Source: Bacteroidales bacterium (lineage in GTDB: Bacteria > Bacteroidota > Bacteroidia > Bacteroidales > UBA932). From it: a stretch of DNA of 41,220 nt. A program made the position numbers and the translations under genes. Shown here piece by piece: positions 27,112-36,075 of this stretch. The stretch spans positions 1-41,220 of the forward strand of contig JAFZPY010000079.1 of assembly GCA_017552475.1 (NCBI GenBank), in the 5' to 3' direction. How positions within the stretch are numbered: position 1 is the first letter of the stretch; each line of letters begins with the position of its first letter. The notes beneath the pieces were generated by a model. It was not told the DNA's origin, searched no databases, and saw only the letters and a program-made list of their open reading frames with translations.

Positions 27112-29000
27112 CTTTCCAATAGTTTCTGATTATGGATTTCCCTCCAGAGTTCATCTTCCGAGAACGGCATCTTTTCTTCTACCGTCCTTCCCTCCATGCC
27201 GGGGATCACATCGAAGATGCTGTAATAGATCACATTACCGTCATTGCGAACGCTATTTCTGCTGACACCGGCCGGGGCGCTTGTCGCCGCGGTCGTAGAG
27301 CCCACGGAATACTTCGTGAGTTTGTCGCCTGCCGTGTTGGTGGCTGTCGCGATAAGCGTGTAGCTTGTGTTCGGCTCAGCGGCGCAGATAAATCCGAGTC
27401 CGCCGTCGTTGACGTGCGCTATCTGGTCTTCGGTAACATCGTGGCCGTATTCCTCCACAAGTCTGGCATATAGGGATTTCGGGACTTCGGAGATATTGTC
27501 AGTCTTGAAAAGACCATACCTGACATTCAGAATGTTCACGCCCATGAAACTTGCTATTATCTTCTCCGATGTCGGAGGATAATTCGTGTTCACTCCAAGG
27601 CTGGTAACGAACCATGTCCTTTCTTCCGCTATGCTCTTGGTCCCGATGGAATTGACCAGAAGGACTTCTTCGCCACTTGCGTTTTTGGCAAGTGCAGCTA
27701 CGGTGTATGATGTGGCAGCTGAGCATTCGGTCACCTTCATGAGACCGTCCCTGTCATTGACCATGGACATGAGTGACTCGCCTACTTCCGTAGAATATCC
27801 TGGAGTGTTGAGGATTTCCTTTATGGCGTTTTCGTCCATTGTAGGGAAAGCCTTCAGGAAAGTCTCGGTGGGGAAAGCCCTGTATTTGATGGAGACTACG
27901 TTGTCTCCTTTCCAGCGTGTGAAGAATGAGTTGGTGAGGTTGAGCCCGAGGGTCGCGGCGTACTGCTTGTCGAGATATACCTCCTGGGTAAACCATGAGC
28001 AGCTGCCGAAGTTAGGGCCGTCGGAGTAACCCGTACGGGTGGTCTTCACGGGTTTGGTGTAAAGTCCCGTGGTCACGTTGCCGTTCACGTCCATGCCGAA
28101 GGCTATGATGTTATAGCTGAGTTCAGATACCAGACCGCCTATTTTGAAGGACCGGCTTCCGGCCTTGAGTGCGGATGCCATTGCCAATTGGAAGCTGACA
28201 TTCTGGGACTTGGCGTAATCTACGATTGCATCGCGGTATATACTGAGGATCTCTTCTTCGGTCCTGGTAATCAGGCTCGTTGTGGGAATCATGTCCTGAT
28301 AATATGTCATCTCAGGCATAGCAAACACCTCGAAAGTAGCATAGTCGGCACCTGTCCCGGAAGGAGAGATGATGAGGGCCGGAATGTCGTCACCCTCGGT
28401 GGTAAACTCGAGAGTGGACTCGACAGAATCGTTCGATATGGTGGCGTCATCGCTCAGGGCCTTCACGGTGAAGGTGTAGCTGCGACTGGGCCTGAGGTTG
28501 GTGAATTCCATACGGGTCTCCTTTGTTGTGCCGCTCTGCGAGCCCAAAGTGTAGCTGTACCCGCTGGCACCACCCACGCTGCTCCAGTTGATGACCGTTT
28601 TGGATGCGTATGCACAGCCGAGGGTGATTACCGGTGCCGGAAGCGGTTCTACCTTTGATGTGACCACATTGATGTATGCCGGTTCGGACTGCGTATCGGC
28701 GGAGCCTTCACGTGGAACGGCCGTGAGCACAAGCGTGTATTCAGTGTCCTCCTGAAGGTCGCTCAGTGTCAGGACAGTGGTGTCGGTCGAGGCCTTGGTG
28801 TCCGCAAATTCATATTCATAATTCGCCGCTCCCTCTACCCTGCTCCATTTGATGGAGAAGGATGTCGGTCCAAGGGCGGCTATCTTGATTTCAGGTGCAG
28901 CCAGCTTTTTGCCGCCGGCCACTGCGCCGCTTTCTTTTCCGCAGGAAGAAGCGAACACGAGCGAAAGCAAAAGTGCTGCAAATGATACTATCTTCTTCAT
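27108..29000 (-). CDS. FnIII-repeat surface lipoprotein with helical insertions
   Basis: The 630-residue lipoprotein has Cys20 in FASSC followed by GKESG. Two ordinary FnIII domains come first (about 34-115, with SFSIKWSRVEGAANYEYEF, and 120-202, with TVINWSSVGGASGYSYTLG). Three longer modules follow (about 205-320, 330-450 and 455-570), each holding a helix-rich insertion before strands such as TSYTVAALAKNASGEE and TSYTLIATATNTAGDK. The same long module occurs in the lipoprotein at 20289-22352. There is no catalytic motif. The gene shares one base with the protease stop (TAATG) and overlaps SusC by four, placing it between protease and importer. A binding or scaffold role at the cell surface is inferred. 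Confidence 0.82.
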   Translation of the reverse strand: MKKIVSFAALLLSLVFASSCGKESGAVAGGKKLAAPEIKIAALGPTSFSIKWSRVEGAANYEYEFADTKASTDTTVLTLSDLQEDTEYTLVLTAVPREGSADTQSEPAYINVVTSKVEPLPAPVITLGCAYASKTVINWSSVGGASGYSYTLGSQSGTTKETRMEFTNLRPSRSYTFTVKALSDDATISNDSVESTLEFTTEGDDIPALIISPSGTGADYATFEVFAMPEMTYYQDMIPTTSLITRTEEEILSIYRDAIVDYAKSQNVSFQLAMASALKAGSRSFKIGGLVSELSYNIIAFGMDVNGNVTTGLYTKPVKTTRTGYSDGPNFGSCSWFTQEVYLDKQYAATLGLNLTNSFFTRWKGDNVVSIKYRAFPTETFLKAFPTMDENAIKEILNTPGYSTEVGESLMSMVNDRDGLMKVTECSAATSYTVAALAKNASGEEVLLVNSIGTKSIAEERTWFVTSLGVNTNYPPTSEKIIASFMGVNILNVRYGLFKTDNISEVPKSLYARLVEEYGHDVTEDQIAHVNDGGLGFICAAEPNTSYTLIATATNTAGDKLTKYSVGSTTAATSAPAGVSRNSVRNDGNVIYYSIFDVIPGMEGRTVEEKMPFSEDELWREIHNQKLLER

Positions 29001-30871
29001 TATTTAACGTTCACTTCTATTGTTTTGACTATTGCAGAGCCGTCGGAAACGCTGATTACAGCATTGCCGGACTTCCTTCCCACGATTGTGAGCCTTCCCC
29101 TTGAGACGGAGACCTCAGCCACTGAATTGTCGTTGCAGCTGTATGCTATCGCGTTGACTTCGAGGAAGTAATCTTTGAGCTCGATTGTCTTGGTCTCCCC
29201 GACCGAGATGCTGACGGAAGGGATGTCCTCCATCTTGTTGACTGCGAGCAGAAGCCTGTAGGTATCAAGGGAGCCTACACCCATCTTGCCGGCATAAGCG
29301 GCACCGCAGTAAGGGTCGATCTGGTTGCAGCTCCCAAGCAGGGCGCCGCGAAGCATGTCGGGAGTGAGCCCTTTGCGTTTGTCTGCACCATAGTAGTAGC
29401 TGACAGCGAGTGCACAGGCTCCGCTCACATGCGGGCAGGCCATTGATGTGCCCTGCATGCTGCCGTATGAAGACGAACCGTCTTTCGCTACCACCGTGCT
29501 GTACACACCGCCATAGTTTGCGTCCATCACCTCATCTCCGCCGGGGGCACACATGCTCACCCATTTGCCGAAATTGGTGTAATAGGACGGAGTGCCGAGG
29601 TAGGAAGTCGCAGCGACGCTTACAACCTGACTGTCACCGGCGGGATATTCCACGAGTTCGGAAGCGTCGTTGCCTGCTGCGAATATCACGATACCGCCTG
29701 CCATCGGACCGGTCTGTTCACCGTTTTCGTCGATGCCGGCGTACTTGATGAAGTATTCGATGGCGTCTTTCATGGCGGAGTAGTTGCCTTTGCTCCAGTC
29801 ACCGTTGCTGAGGACTCCGCTTGAGTAGCCCCAGCTGTTCTGTGAGATGACCGCGCCGTTGTCGGCCGCATATTTCATGGCCCTGGCAGATGCGCCGAGA
29901 CCACCTCCGGAAGTACCGTTGGCTGCCGTACCGAGAGTCTGAAGTGTCATGATCCTGACTCCGTCCTGATTGCCGGAACCTCCGGCGATGCCGTTGACAC
30001 CGATGCCGTTGTTGTTCACGGCCGATATGGTGCCGGCGACATGGGTGCCGTGACTGTTCTCTTCGCTGAAGGTTATTGTGCCGTTGTTGTCGATGAAATT
30101 ATAGCCGTATACGTCGTCTACATATCCGTTGCCGTCGTCATCGATGCCATTGTCGGGAATCTCACCTGGGTTCCTCCACATATTGGCGGCTAGGTCTTCA
30201 TGGTCGAATTTCACGCCCTGGTCAATAACGGCCACTATTACATCCGGATCGCCGGTGCAGAGCTGCCATGCAGCATAGACATCGGCATCAGCACCTGCGG
30301 CAGATGAACTTGTGAACACCCTTCCGGTGTTGTTGTAGTGCCACTGATATTCCTGTGCACGGGTGCTCTCGTTAAAAGGGAAAGCAACGTTGTGCGGGAT
30401 ACCCACAGCCTTGGTGGAAGGATTGAATACGGTATAGTTGTCTGCGTCCGCAATTTCAAGAGCATAAGAGTATTCCACAGCTTCCACATTTTCGCTGCCG
30501 CTCAGATACTCAGCCACCTTCGCTACAGGCACGTCTTTCGAGAAATCTGCGATGAACCAGCGGTTGAGGCCGGCTTCCCTGGTACGTTTTTCAAAACGCC
30601 CGCAACTTGGGAAAAGACGTTCAAACTTAATATCGCCCAGATCTGGAACAAGGAGGTGTTCTTCTTCGTACACACCTCCCGATGCCTTTGTCGAGGCATA
30701 ATCCGGGCTCACCTTAAAGAGTATTTGTCCGGGAAGAGCATTCTCGGCCACGCCGATTATCACCGCTCTTTGATTATTCCCTTCCGGAGACTCCGACTCC
30801 GCATTTCGGGTACACCCCGCCAGCGTGACTAATGCCGCCAGCGGGATGAATAGAGTTTTCTTAAAATACAT
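29000..30871 (-). CDS. Subtilisin-like (S8) serine protease lipoprotein
   Basis: The protein has 623 residues. Signal MYFKKTLFIPLAALVTLAGC (lipobox Cys20) is followed by a prodomain-like region (about 45-140, GQILFKVSPDYAS) resembling fervidolysin-type propeptides. The S8 catalytic domain (about 195-515) has Asp217 in AVIDQGVKFDHEDL, His274 in NSHGTHVAGT, oxyanion Asn401 in FAAGND and Ser476 in QGTSMACPHVSG. A DDDGNGYVDD calcium-type loop sits between Asp and His. The C-terminus (545-623) is an Ig-like BIG2-type domain. All catalytic residues are present. It should cut proteins at the cell surface or in the periplasm and give peptides to the downstream SusCD. The next gene overlaps by one base. 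Confidence 0.95.
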   Translation of the reverse strand: MYFKKTLFIPLAALVTLAGCTRNAESESPEGNNQRAVIIGVAENALPGQILFKVSPDYASTKASGGVYEEEHLLVPDLGDIKFERLFPSCGRFEKRTREAGLNRWFIADFSKDVPVAKVAEYLSGSENVEAVEYSYALEIADADNYTVFNPSTKAVGIPHNVAFPFNESTRAQEYQWHYNNTGRVFTSSSAAGADADVYAAWQLCTGDPDVIVAVIDQGVKFDHEDLAANMWRNPGEIPDNGIDDDGNGYVDDVYGYNFIDNNGTITFSEENSHGTHVAGTISAVNNNGIGVNGIAGGSGNQDGVRIMTLQTLGTAANGTSGGGLGASARAMKYAADNGAVISQNSWGYSSGVLSNGDWSKGNYSAMKDAIEYFIKYAGIDENGEQTGPMAGGIVIFAAGNDASELVEYPAGDSQVVSVAATSYLGTPSYYTNFGKWVSMCAPGGDEVMDANYGGVYSTVVAKDGSSSYGSMQGTSMACPHVSGACALAVSYYYGADKRKGLTPDMLRGALLGSCNQIDPYCGAAYAGKMGVGSLDTYRLLLAVNKMEDIPSVSISVGETKTIELKDYFLEVNAIAYSCNDNSVAEVSVSRGRLTIVGRKSGNAVISVSDGSAIVKTIEVNVK

Positions 30872-30880
30872 ATAGTTGGA

Positions 30881-32446
30881 TTATTCTTTTACGCAACGAA
30901 TCTGGCATGCATATACCATGGCACCATATCCGGAGAAGGCAGCCGCCTCATTCATTCTCACCCATTCATATTCGTAGTATGCGCCGGGGCCTTCTTCGTA
31001 CTCGTTCGGCGATGTAGTCCAGTACATTCCGAGCTCACCGGTGTAGTGGTTGTACACGTAATCCTCACCGCGCATAGGAACGAAGGTACCCACGACCGGA
31101 TAGAAATCGCCAGTGGGCTTCCAGACCCGTCCGCAGTTGCCGAACTTCTCCCAAAGCCAGTGGAAATCTTCGGTGTACTCATCCGGTGCACCTCCGGTCA
31201 AATCCCTGGGATTGCTTTCGGAGACGTTGTTGAAGTTGGCATAGAGTTTTCCACCGGGGACCTTATAGCCTGCAGGGCAAGGGTCGAAGATGGTTTTGTT
31301 GTCATCCCAAAGTTTCACCTTTACGACGGAATCATCGTCTCCAACGCTGGAAACATACCATGTGTAAAGGCTCTGGGAGCTGAACTGCTCGATATGTTTG
31401 TTGGGGTATTTGATGCTGTAGGGGATGTTACCGGGGTTGGTGTTGATCTTCGGGGCCGTGTTGGTGGCGAAAACATCCCAGGGTCTGGTGCCGTCGCCGA
31501 TTTCAGCATTAATCTCGTTGTCCTCGGGCTCGTTGATGTCGGGATAGCCGTTGGTGCGATAAGGGGTCCTTGAGGGGACAAACGGATCTTTGCGGCCCCA
31601 CTGGTAGAACAGGCCCCTGTTTTCAAGGTTCATGGGGATGTTGTTGTTGGCACCGAGGTTGCGGTCCATGATCTGGGCTACCACTTTGGGATTACCTTCC
31701 AGATCCGGGAGGATGTGGTCGTGGGAAGTGACGGGGGTATCCGTTACCCAGATATGCCAGCTCCACAGGATTTCACCATGGATATCCTCGATGGCGATGA
31801 GGGCGTTACCTTCGGAACGGCCGGTGGAGAAGGTGATGTAGCCGTTATGATATACAGGTGTGCCGTCTATAATCTCGTATGTGAGGGAACGGTCGCCATC
31901 GTGGCGTGACTCCCAGATAAGGGTAGCACGTGTACCGCCCTCAATGTTTACGCCGTAGTTCTTGATATAGTCGCAGCCGCCATCGCCCTTGCCGTTGCCC
32001 TTTACGAGGGCGTTGAAACGGTAAGTACCATTAGTTTGGGCGATATAGCAGTTGGCGAGTCCGTCGGCGCTGAGATCCAGGGCCTCACCGGCTCTCTGCA
32101 CGAGAGATACTTTGGTCTGTGCGGATTCCTCTCCCCTGGTTGCAGTGAAGACAAGTTCGCCGGATACCGCATTCGAGGCCGTATTTACGCCTGCCCTTAT
32201 AATATAGGCAGAGGCTTCCTCCTTTGTGAGTTCAAAGCCTGACGGGATTTCGCCGCAGGTGACATTTCCGTTGCTGGCAAGAGTAATCATAGCGAGGCCG
32301 CCGTCTACATCGAAGACGACCTTGCTGTCAGATGCCTGAATATAGAGTGGAGCCACATATTCGGGAGCATCCTTTATTTTCTCTTTGGTACATGCCGCTG
32401 CTCCTGCAATGGAGAGGGCACAGAGTATGATTGACTTGATTTTCAT
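30881..32446 (-). CDS. BACON and FISUMP-like domain surface lipoprotein
   Basis: The 521-residue lipoprotein has Cys19 in GAAACTKEKIKD. An N-terminal BACON-like sandwich (about 35-118, with VVFDVDGGLAMITLASNGNV and the terminal KVSLVQRAG strand) precedes a beta-rich middle. The C-terminal half is rich in Trp, Tyr and Gly and has MDRNLGANN, LFYQWGRKDPF, FDPCPAGYKVPGG, YWTTSPN and QIRCVKE, typical of the FISUMP (Fibrobacter major paralogous) C-type-lectin-like fold. These proteins are thought to bind ligands at the surface, but no enzyme activity is known. The gene sits 9 bases before the protease start and 14 bases after the LRR gene. Confidence 0.85.
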   Translation of the reverse strand: MKIKSIILCALSIAGAAACTKEKIKDAPEYVAPLYIQASDSKVVFDVDGGLAMITLASNGNVTCGEIPSGFELTKEEASAYIIRAGVNTASNAVSGELVFTATRGEESAQTKVSLVQRAGEALDLSADGLANCYIAQTNGTYRFNALVKGNGKGDGGCDYIKNYGVNIEGGTRATLIWESRHDGDRSLTYEIIDGTPVYHNGYITFSTGRSEGNALIAIEDIHGEILWSWHIWVTDTPVTSHDHILPDLEGNPKVVAQIMDRNLGANNNIPMNLENRGLFYQWGRKDPFVPSRTPYRTNGYPDINEPEDNEINAEIGDGTRPWDVFATNTAPKINTNPGNIPYSIKYPNKHIEQFSSQSLYTWYVSSVGDDDSVVKVKLWDDNKTIFDPCPAGYKVPGGKLYANFNNVSESNPRDLTGGAPDEYTEDFHWLWEKFGNCGRVWKPTGDFYPVVGTFVPMRGEDYVYNHYTGELGMYWTTSPNEYEEGPGAYYEYEWVRMNEAAAFSGYGAMVYACQIRCVKE

Positions 32447-32460
32447 TTTATGTGTTCGTT

Positions 32461-35400
32461 TTATTTCCAGGTACCGTCAATGCTGCTGTAGTCGCTGAGT
32501 CCGGTGCAGCCTTTGAATGTGAAGCTATAGGATGTGATGGCAGCGAAGCCGGTCACCTCCTTGTTGGCTGTTGTACGTTCGTAGAGATGATATTTCACTC
32601 CGCCTATTGTTGTGTAAGGGGACTCGCCGGTGAGGGAGGTACATCCTTCGAAGAGGCTCTTTACATTGGTGACAAGTTTCATCTCGTCAAAGATATTGAC
32701 AGGGATGCTCTTCAGGGAGGAGCAGCCATTGAAAATGTTGAAAAGACTGGTCACCTTTCCGGCATTTATCATGAAGTCCGCAGGGACAGTCTCGAGAGCG
32801 GAGCAACCGACGAACAGGCCGGCGACACTGGCATTCTGTCCGTAGCAGTCGAAAGCTTCACTTCCGACCGTCTTGAGGCTTGTACAGCCCTTGAAGACCT
32901 GGGTGTAAGTCTTGACCTTGCAGTCTTTGAAGAGTCCGGCGGGAACCGCTGTAAGAGCTTTGCAGTCAAGGAACATGTTGCTCACATTGAGCGCGCCCTT
33001 GGTCGGAGTTCCGAGAAGATCGGAGGGGATGGTGGTGAGCTTATCGCAGTTCTCGAACATATTCTGCATAGAGCTGGCCTCTGCGGATGAACCGAAGAGG
33101 TTGTGCGGGGCTTCAACCAATTCGTCACAGTTCAAGAAGCACTTGTCGAAGGTTATAGCCTTCTCCATCTTGGCGAACAGGCCTTCGGGCAGGGTCTTGA
33201 TACCGGAATTCTGGAAGGCGGAGGTCGCTTTAGTGACGGCTTTCAGATTATCGAAGATGCCTGCGGGCACGGTCTCCAGGGCGGTGCAGCCGTTGAAGAT
33301 GCTTTCGATGGTGCCGCTGGCGGCGGTGTTGGCTTCGCCGAACATCAGGCCCACATTCTTCAGGGCGGTGTCACCGAGGAACATGTTTGTAAGTGTCGCG
33401 GCCTTGCTGGTTGCAGGGAAAACATCGGCTTCTACGGTCTCCAGGGCGGTGCAATTTGCAAACATCTGGGTGAACGAAGTGGCTTTTGTAAAAGGCTTGA
33501 GAAGTCCGCTGGGAACCGTCTTGAGGCCGGAGTTATAGAAAATTCTCGTGGCAGTGGTTACATTCGTAAGTCCGCTGAACACGTTGCCCGGGACGGTTTC
33601 CAGAGAGGTGCAGCCCTCAAAGAGGCTCTGTACATTGGTAACGGCGGCACCGTCAACAAAAGCGTTGGCATCTACGTTTTTCAGGGAGGTGCAGCCATAG
33701 AACATCTTAGAGATGTTGGTGACCTTGGGGCAGCCTGCAAGAAGGTTTGCGGAGATGCTCTCAAGAGCGGTGCAGTCCTGGAAGAGACCGGAGAAAGAGG
33801 TAACCTTGGAAAGGCCGTTGAACAGGCCGGAAGGCAGGGTCGTCAGGGATGTGCATCCCTTGAACATCGTGGCGAAGGTCGTGAGGTTCTCAAAGTCCTT
33901 GAAGAGGTTGGCGGGAATGGTTTCCAGCGAGGTGCAGTCAGCGAAGGTGGAGGTGAGACCGGTAACCATCGGGAAGCCGTCAAGGAGTCCTTCCGGAATT
34001 TCCTTCAGCGAAGAACAGCCCTGGAATACCATGCTCAGCGCATTGGATTTGTTGGCTGCTTTCGTCGGGAAGGCCGTCAGTGCTCCGGACTCGGTGAAGA
34101 GGCCGGCCGGAATGGATTCCAGCAAGGCGCAACCATTGAAGCAGGACTGGAAGAGTTCCACCTTGTTGAAACCCTTGAACAGGTGCTCGGGGATGGATTT
34201 AATATTGGTATGGGAGAACGTACTCAGGAAGGTTGTGTTCTCGTAGTTCTCTCCGAAAAGATCTTCAGGGATTGACTCTACGGCAGTGTAGTTGAAAGCC
34301 ATGCGGAAGGACTCCACCTTGGTCTGGTGTGCAAACAGGCCTTCCGGGATGCTCTTGATGTTGGGGCAGTTCGAGAACACGGCATTAAAGGTGGTAATCT
34401 CCGGGTTATGGTCGAAGAGACCGGCAGGGATTTCCTCAAGCGGGGTCTGGGCGAATACCTGCGACGCATCGTCAAGTTTGGGATTCTTGCTGAAGATGTC
34501 CTTGTCTATATGGGTAATGCCGGTTCCACCGAAAACATTCTTGACGCTGTTGAGTTCCGGACAATTGTAGAAGAGATCTGCCGGAATCTCAGTAATATTC
34601 TTGCAGGCATAGAACATGTCGTCTACCCATAGCAGCTTCTCTGCGTATTTGAGGAAGTTTTCAGGAATTGCCTCGAGACCTGACTGGTAGAACATTTCGC
34701 ACATATCGGTCACATTGGCAAATGCTCCGAGATCGTCTGTAGGTACGGCGGTGAGGGACCTGCAGGATTTAAATGCACCGTCCAGTTCTTCAAAACCAAG
34801 CCTGCCCCAGTTGTAAATCTTTTCCACCATTTCAGGAGTGTATGAACTATAGTACTTCGCGAAACTGAAACGAGGGATATTTCCCCAGATAGAAACGACA
34901 TACAGGTCCTGGTCAGAGTAAGTATGCTTCGGCTCCTCTGTGACAGTGCCAAGTTCCTCCACGGTGCCGTCACCCCAGTCAACCTTGACATTGGTTCCTT
35001 TCTCAAAAGGAAGGATCATTTCATAGTGTACATTGTTATAGCTGTCAGGCTTGACGACAACGGCTAACATGAGCGCATTGAGATCTATACCAGCCTGAGA
35101 TACGACAATATTGATAGTCTCGACGTTCTTTTCACCATCACCGGTGGTAATTCTCACAGTAGCTTTGCGGCCCTCTGAGTTTCTGTTGTCGGTACCGGTG
35201 AAGGTAAGCGTCCCGACAGTATATCCGTTTACATCAGTGTCTTCCGAGCGCTGAATGTCGAACCAGTCAGAGCTGCCATCTACGACCTCATAGCTCCACT
35301 CGAAGTTGGATGCAACCTGAACATTCTTAGTCTTTGTGGGGAAAGGCTCGATAGGTACGACGAGTGCACTGGATGCAACATTTACTTTGCGGTCCTGCGC

Positions 35401-36072
35401 AACGGCAATCCTTTCGGTAACTTTCGCGGAGCCCTGCCCTGCATAGAGGGTGAAGGAAGCTTCACGGTCAGTAAAGTCCTTATTGTCATAGGCTTCGAGT
35501 GTGATGGTATTGCCTTCTTTCTTTACCAGCAGCCATTCGATACCCTCGGTCTCGAAGTTCCAGTCGTCAATGGAACTCTCAACTGTGAATGTCGCACTCG
35601 TATGACCGACGGCGGCAAAGTGGAAGTTGTTTTCGCTGGCAACGATTTCCGGAGTACCGTAGGCATTCTGAGTAGCATTGATCGTGGCTGTGAGTTCACC
35701 GGCCTTGATGGTGTATTTTGCAGCGAGCTGCTTTGTCGCAGTATTCTTTTTTGCGCTGATAACGAGTGTCCCAGCAGCTTTGTCCGCGGTGAGGGTAGCG
35801 ATGTCATCACCTTCCGACTTGACTTCCCAGTCAGCGACATTGGTGTTGACATATACTGTCGCATCTCCGCCGAGGCTCTTGAATGCTATGCTGGCATTCT
35901 TGTCGTCAGCAGCGGAAAAAAGTGTGTTGGCTGACTCGATGCTGAGCGACGGGGCTGCAACAGCGGCCTGTTCGTCCCCGGGGACAGGATTCTCTTTTGT
36001 CACTTCCTCCTTTACGCAGGACGTAACTGCAATAAGGAGGCTTATTGCTGAAAGTAAAACAGTCTTTTTCAT
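32461..36072 (-). CDS. Large BACON/BspA-type leucine-rich-repeat surface lipoprotein
   Basis: The protein has 1203 residues. Signal MKKTVLLSAISLLIAVTSC (Cys19) is followed by VKEEVTKE, an acidic/Lys tail expected of surface lipoproteins. Three BACON-like sandwiches occupy about 35-330, each ending in a strand like NIVVSQAG. A PKD-like segment (about 335-400) has VDWGDGTVEELG and HTYSDQ. From about residue 425 to 1150 runs an array of 27-residue BspA-type repeats, roughly F-x-x-C-T-x-L-x-x-[IV]-P-x-x-L-F-x-x-x-x-x-V-T, as in Treponema and Tannerella adhesins. It probably binds proteins or other polymers. It lies 3 bases after the BACON gene and is second in the operon. No enzymatic motif is seen. 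Confidence 0.9.
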   Translation of the reverse strand: MKKTVLLSAISLLIAVTSCVKEEVTKENPVPGDEQAAVAAPSLSIESANTLFSAADDKNASIAFKSLGGDATVYVNTNVADWEVKSEGDDIATLTADKAAGTLVISAKKNTATKQLAAKYTIKAGELTATINATQNAYGTPEIVASENNFHFAAVGHTSATFTVESSIDDWNFETEGIEWLLVKKEGNTITLEAYDNKDFTDREASFTLYAGQGSAKVTERIAVAQDRKVNVASSALVVPIEPFPTKTKNVQVASNFEWSYEVVDGSSDWFDIQRSEDTDVNGYTVGTLTFTGTDNRNSEGRKATVRITTGDGEKNVETINIVVSQAGIDLNALMLAVVVKPDSYNNVHYEMILPFEKGTNVKVDWGDGTVEELGTVTEEPKHTYSDQDLYVVSIWGNIPRFSFAKYYSSYTPEMVEKIYNWGRLGFEELDGAFKSCRSLTAVPTDDLGAFANVTDMCEMFYQSGLEAIPENFLKYAEKLLWVDDMFYACKNITEIPADLFYNCPELNSVKNVFGGTGITHIDKDIFSKNPKLDDASQVFAQTPLEEIPAGLFDHNPEITTFNAVFSNCPNIKSIPEGLFAHQTKVESFRMAFNYTAVESIPEDLFGENYENTTFLSTFSHTNIKSIPEHLFKGFNKVELFQSCFNGCALLESIPAGLFTESGALTAFPTKAANKSNALSMVFQGCSSLKEIPEGLLDGFPMVTGLTSTFADCTSLETIPANLFKDFENLTTFATMFKGCTSLTTLPSGLFNGLSKVTSFSGLFQDCTALESISANLLAGCPKVTNISKMFYGCTSLKNVDANAFVDGAAVTNVQSLFEGCTSLETVPGNVFSGLTNVTTATRIFYNSGLKTVPSGLLKPFTKATSFTQMFANCTALETVEADVFPATSKAATLTNMFLGDTALKNVGLMFGEANTAASGTIESIFNGCTALETVPAGIFDNLKAVTKATSAFQNSGIKTLPEGLFAKMEKAITFDKCFLNCDELVEAPHNLFGSSAEASSMQNMFENCDKLTTIPSDLLGTPTKGALNVSNMFLDCKALTAVPAGLFKDCKVKTYTQVFKGCTSLKTVGSEAFDCYGQNASVAGLFVGCSALETVPADFMINAGKVTSLFNIFNGCSSLKSIPVNIFDEMKLVTNVKSLFEGCTSLTGESPYTTIGGVKYHLYERTTANKEVTGFAAITSYSFTFKGCTGLSDYSSIDGTWK
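32625..34800 (-). repeat. 81-bp tandem repeat array coding for the leucine-rich repeats
   Basis: The motif GGTGCAG (complement strand of the C-T-x-L codons) recurs at 33607, 33688 and 33769, with a diverged form at 33850, exactly 81 bases apart. Related units extend over most of 32625-34800 with occasional length changes. The boundaries are approximate. The units have diverged, so slippage is less likely than in perfect repeats. Confidence 0.8.
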
Positions 36073-36075
36073 ATT

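Noticed and set aside
32625-34800. Regular repeats considered as a CRISPR array
   Set aside because: The 81-bp period keeps frame in a long protein, units diverge throughout, and there is no fixed repeat with unique spacers or cas gene.
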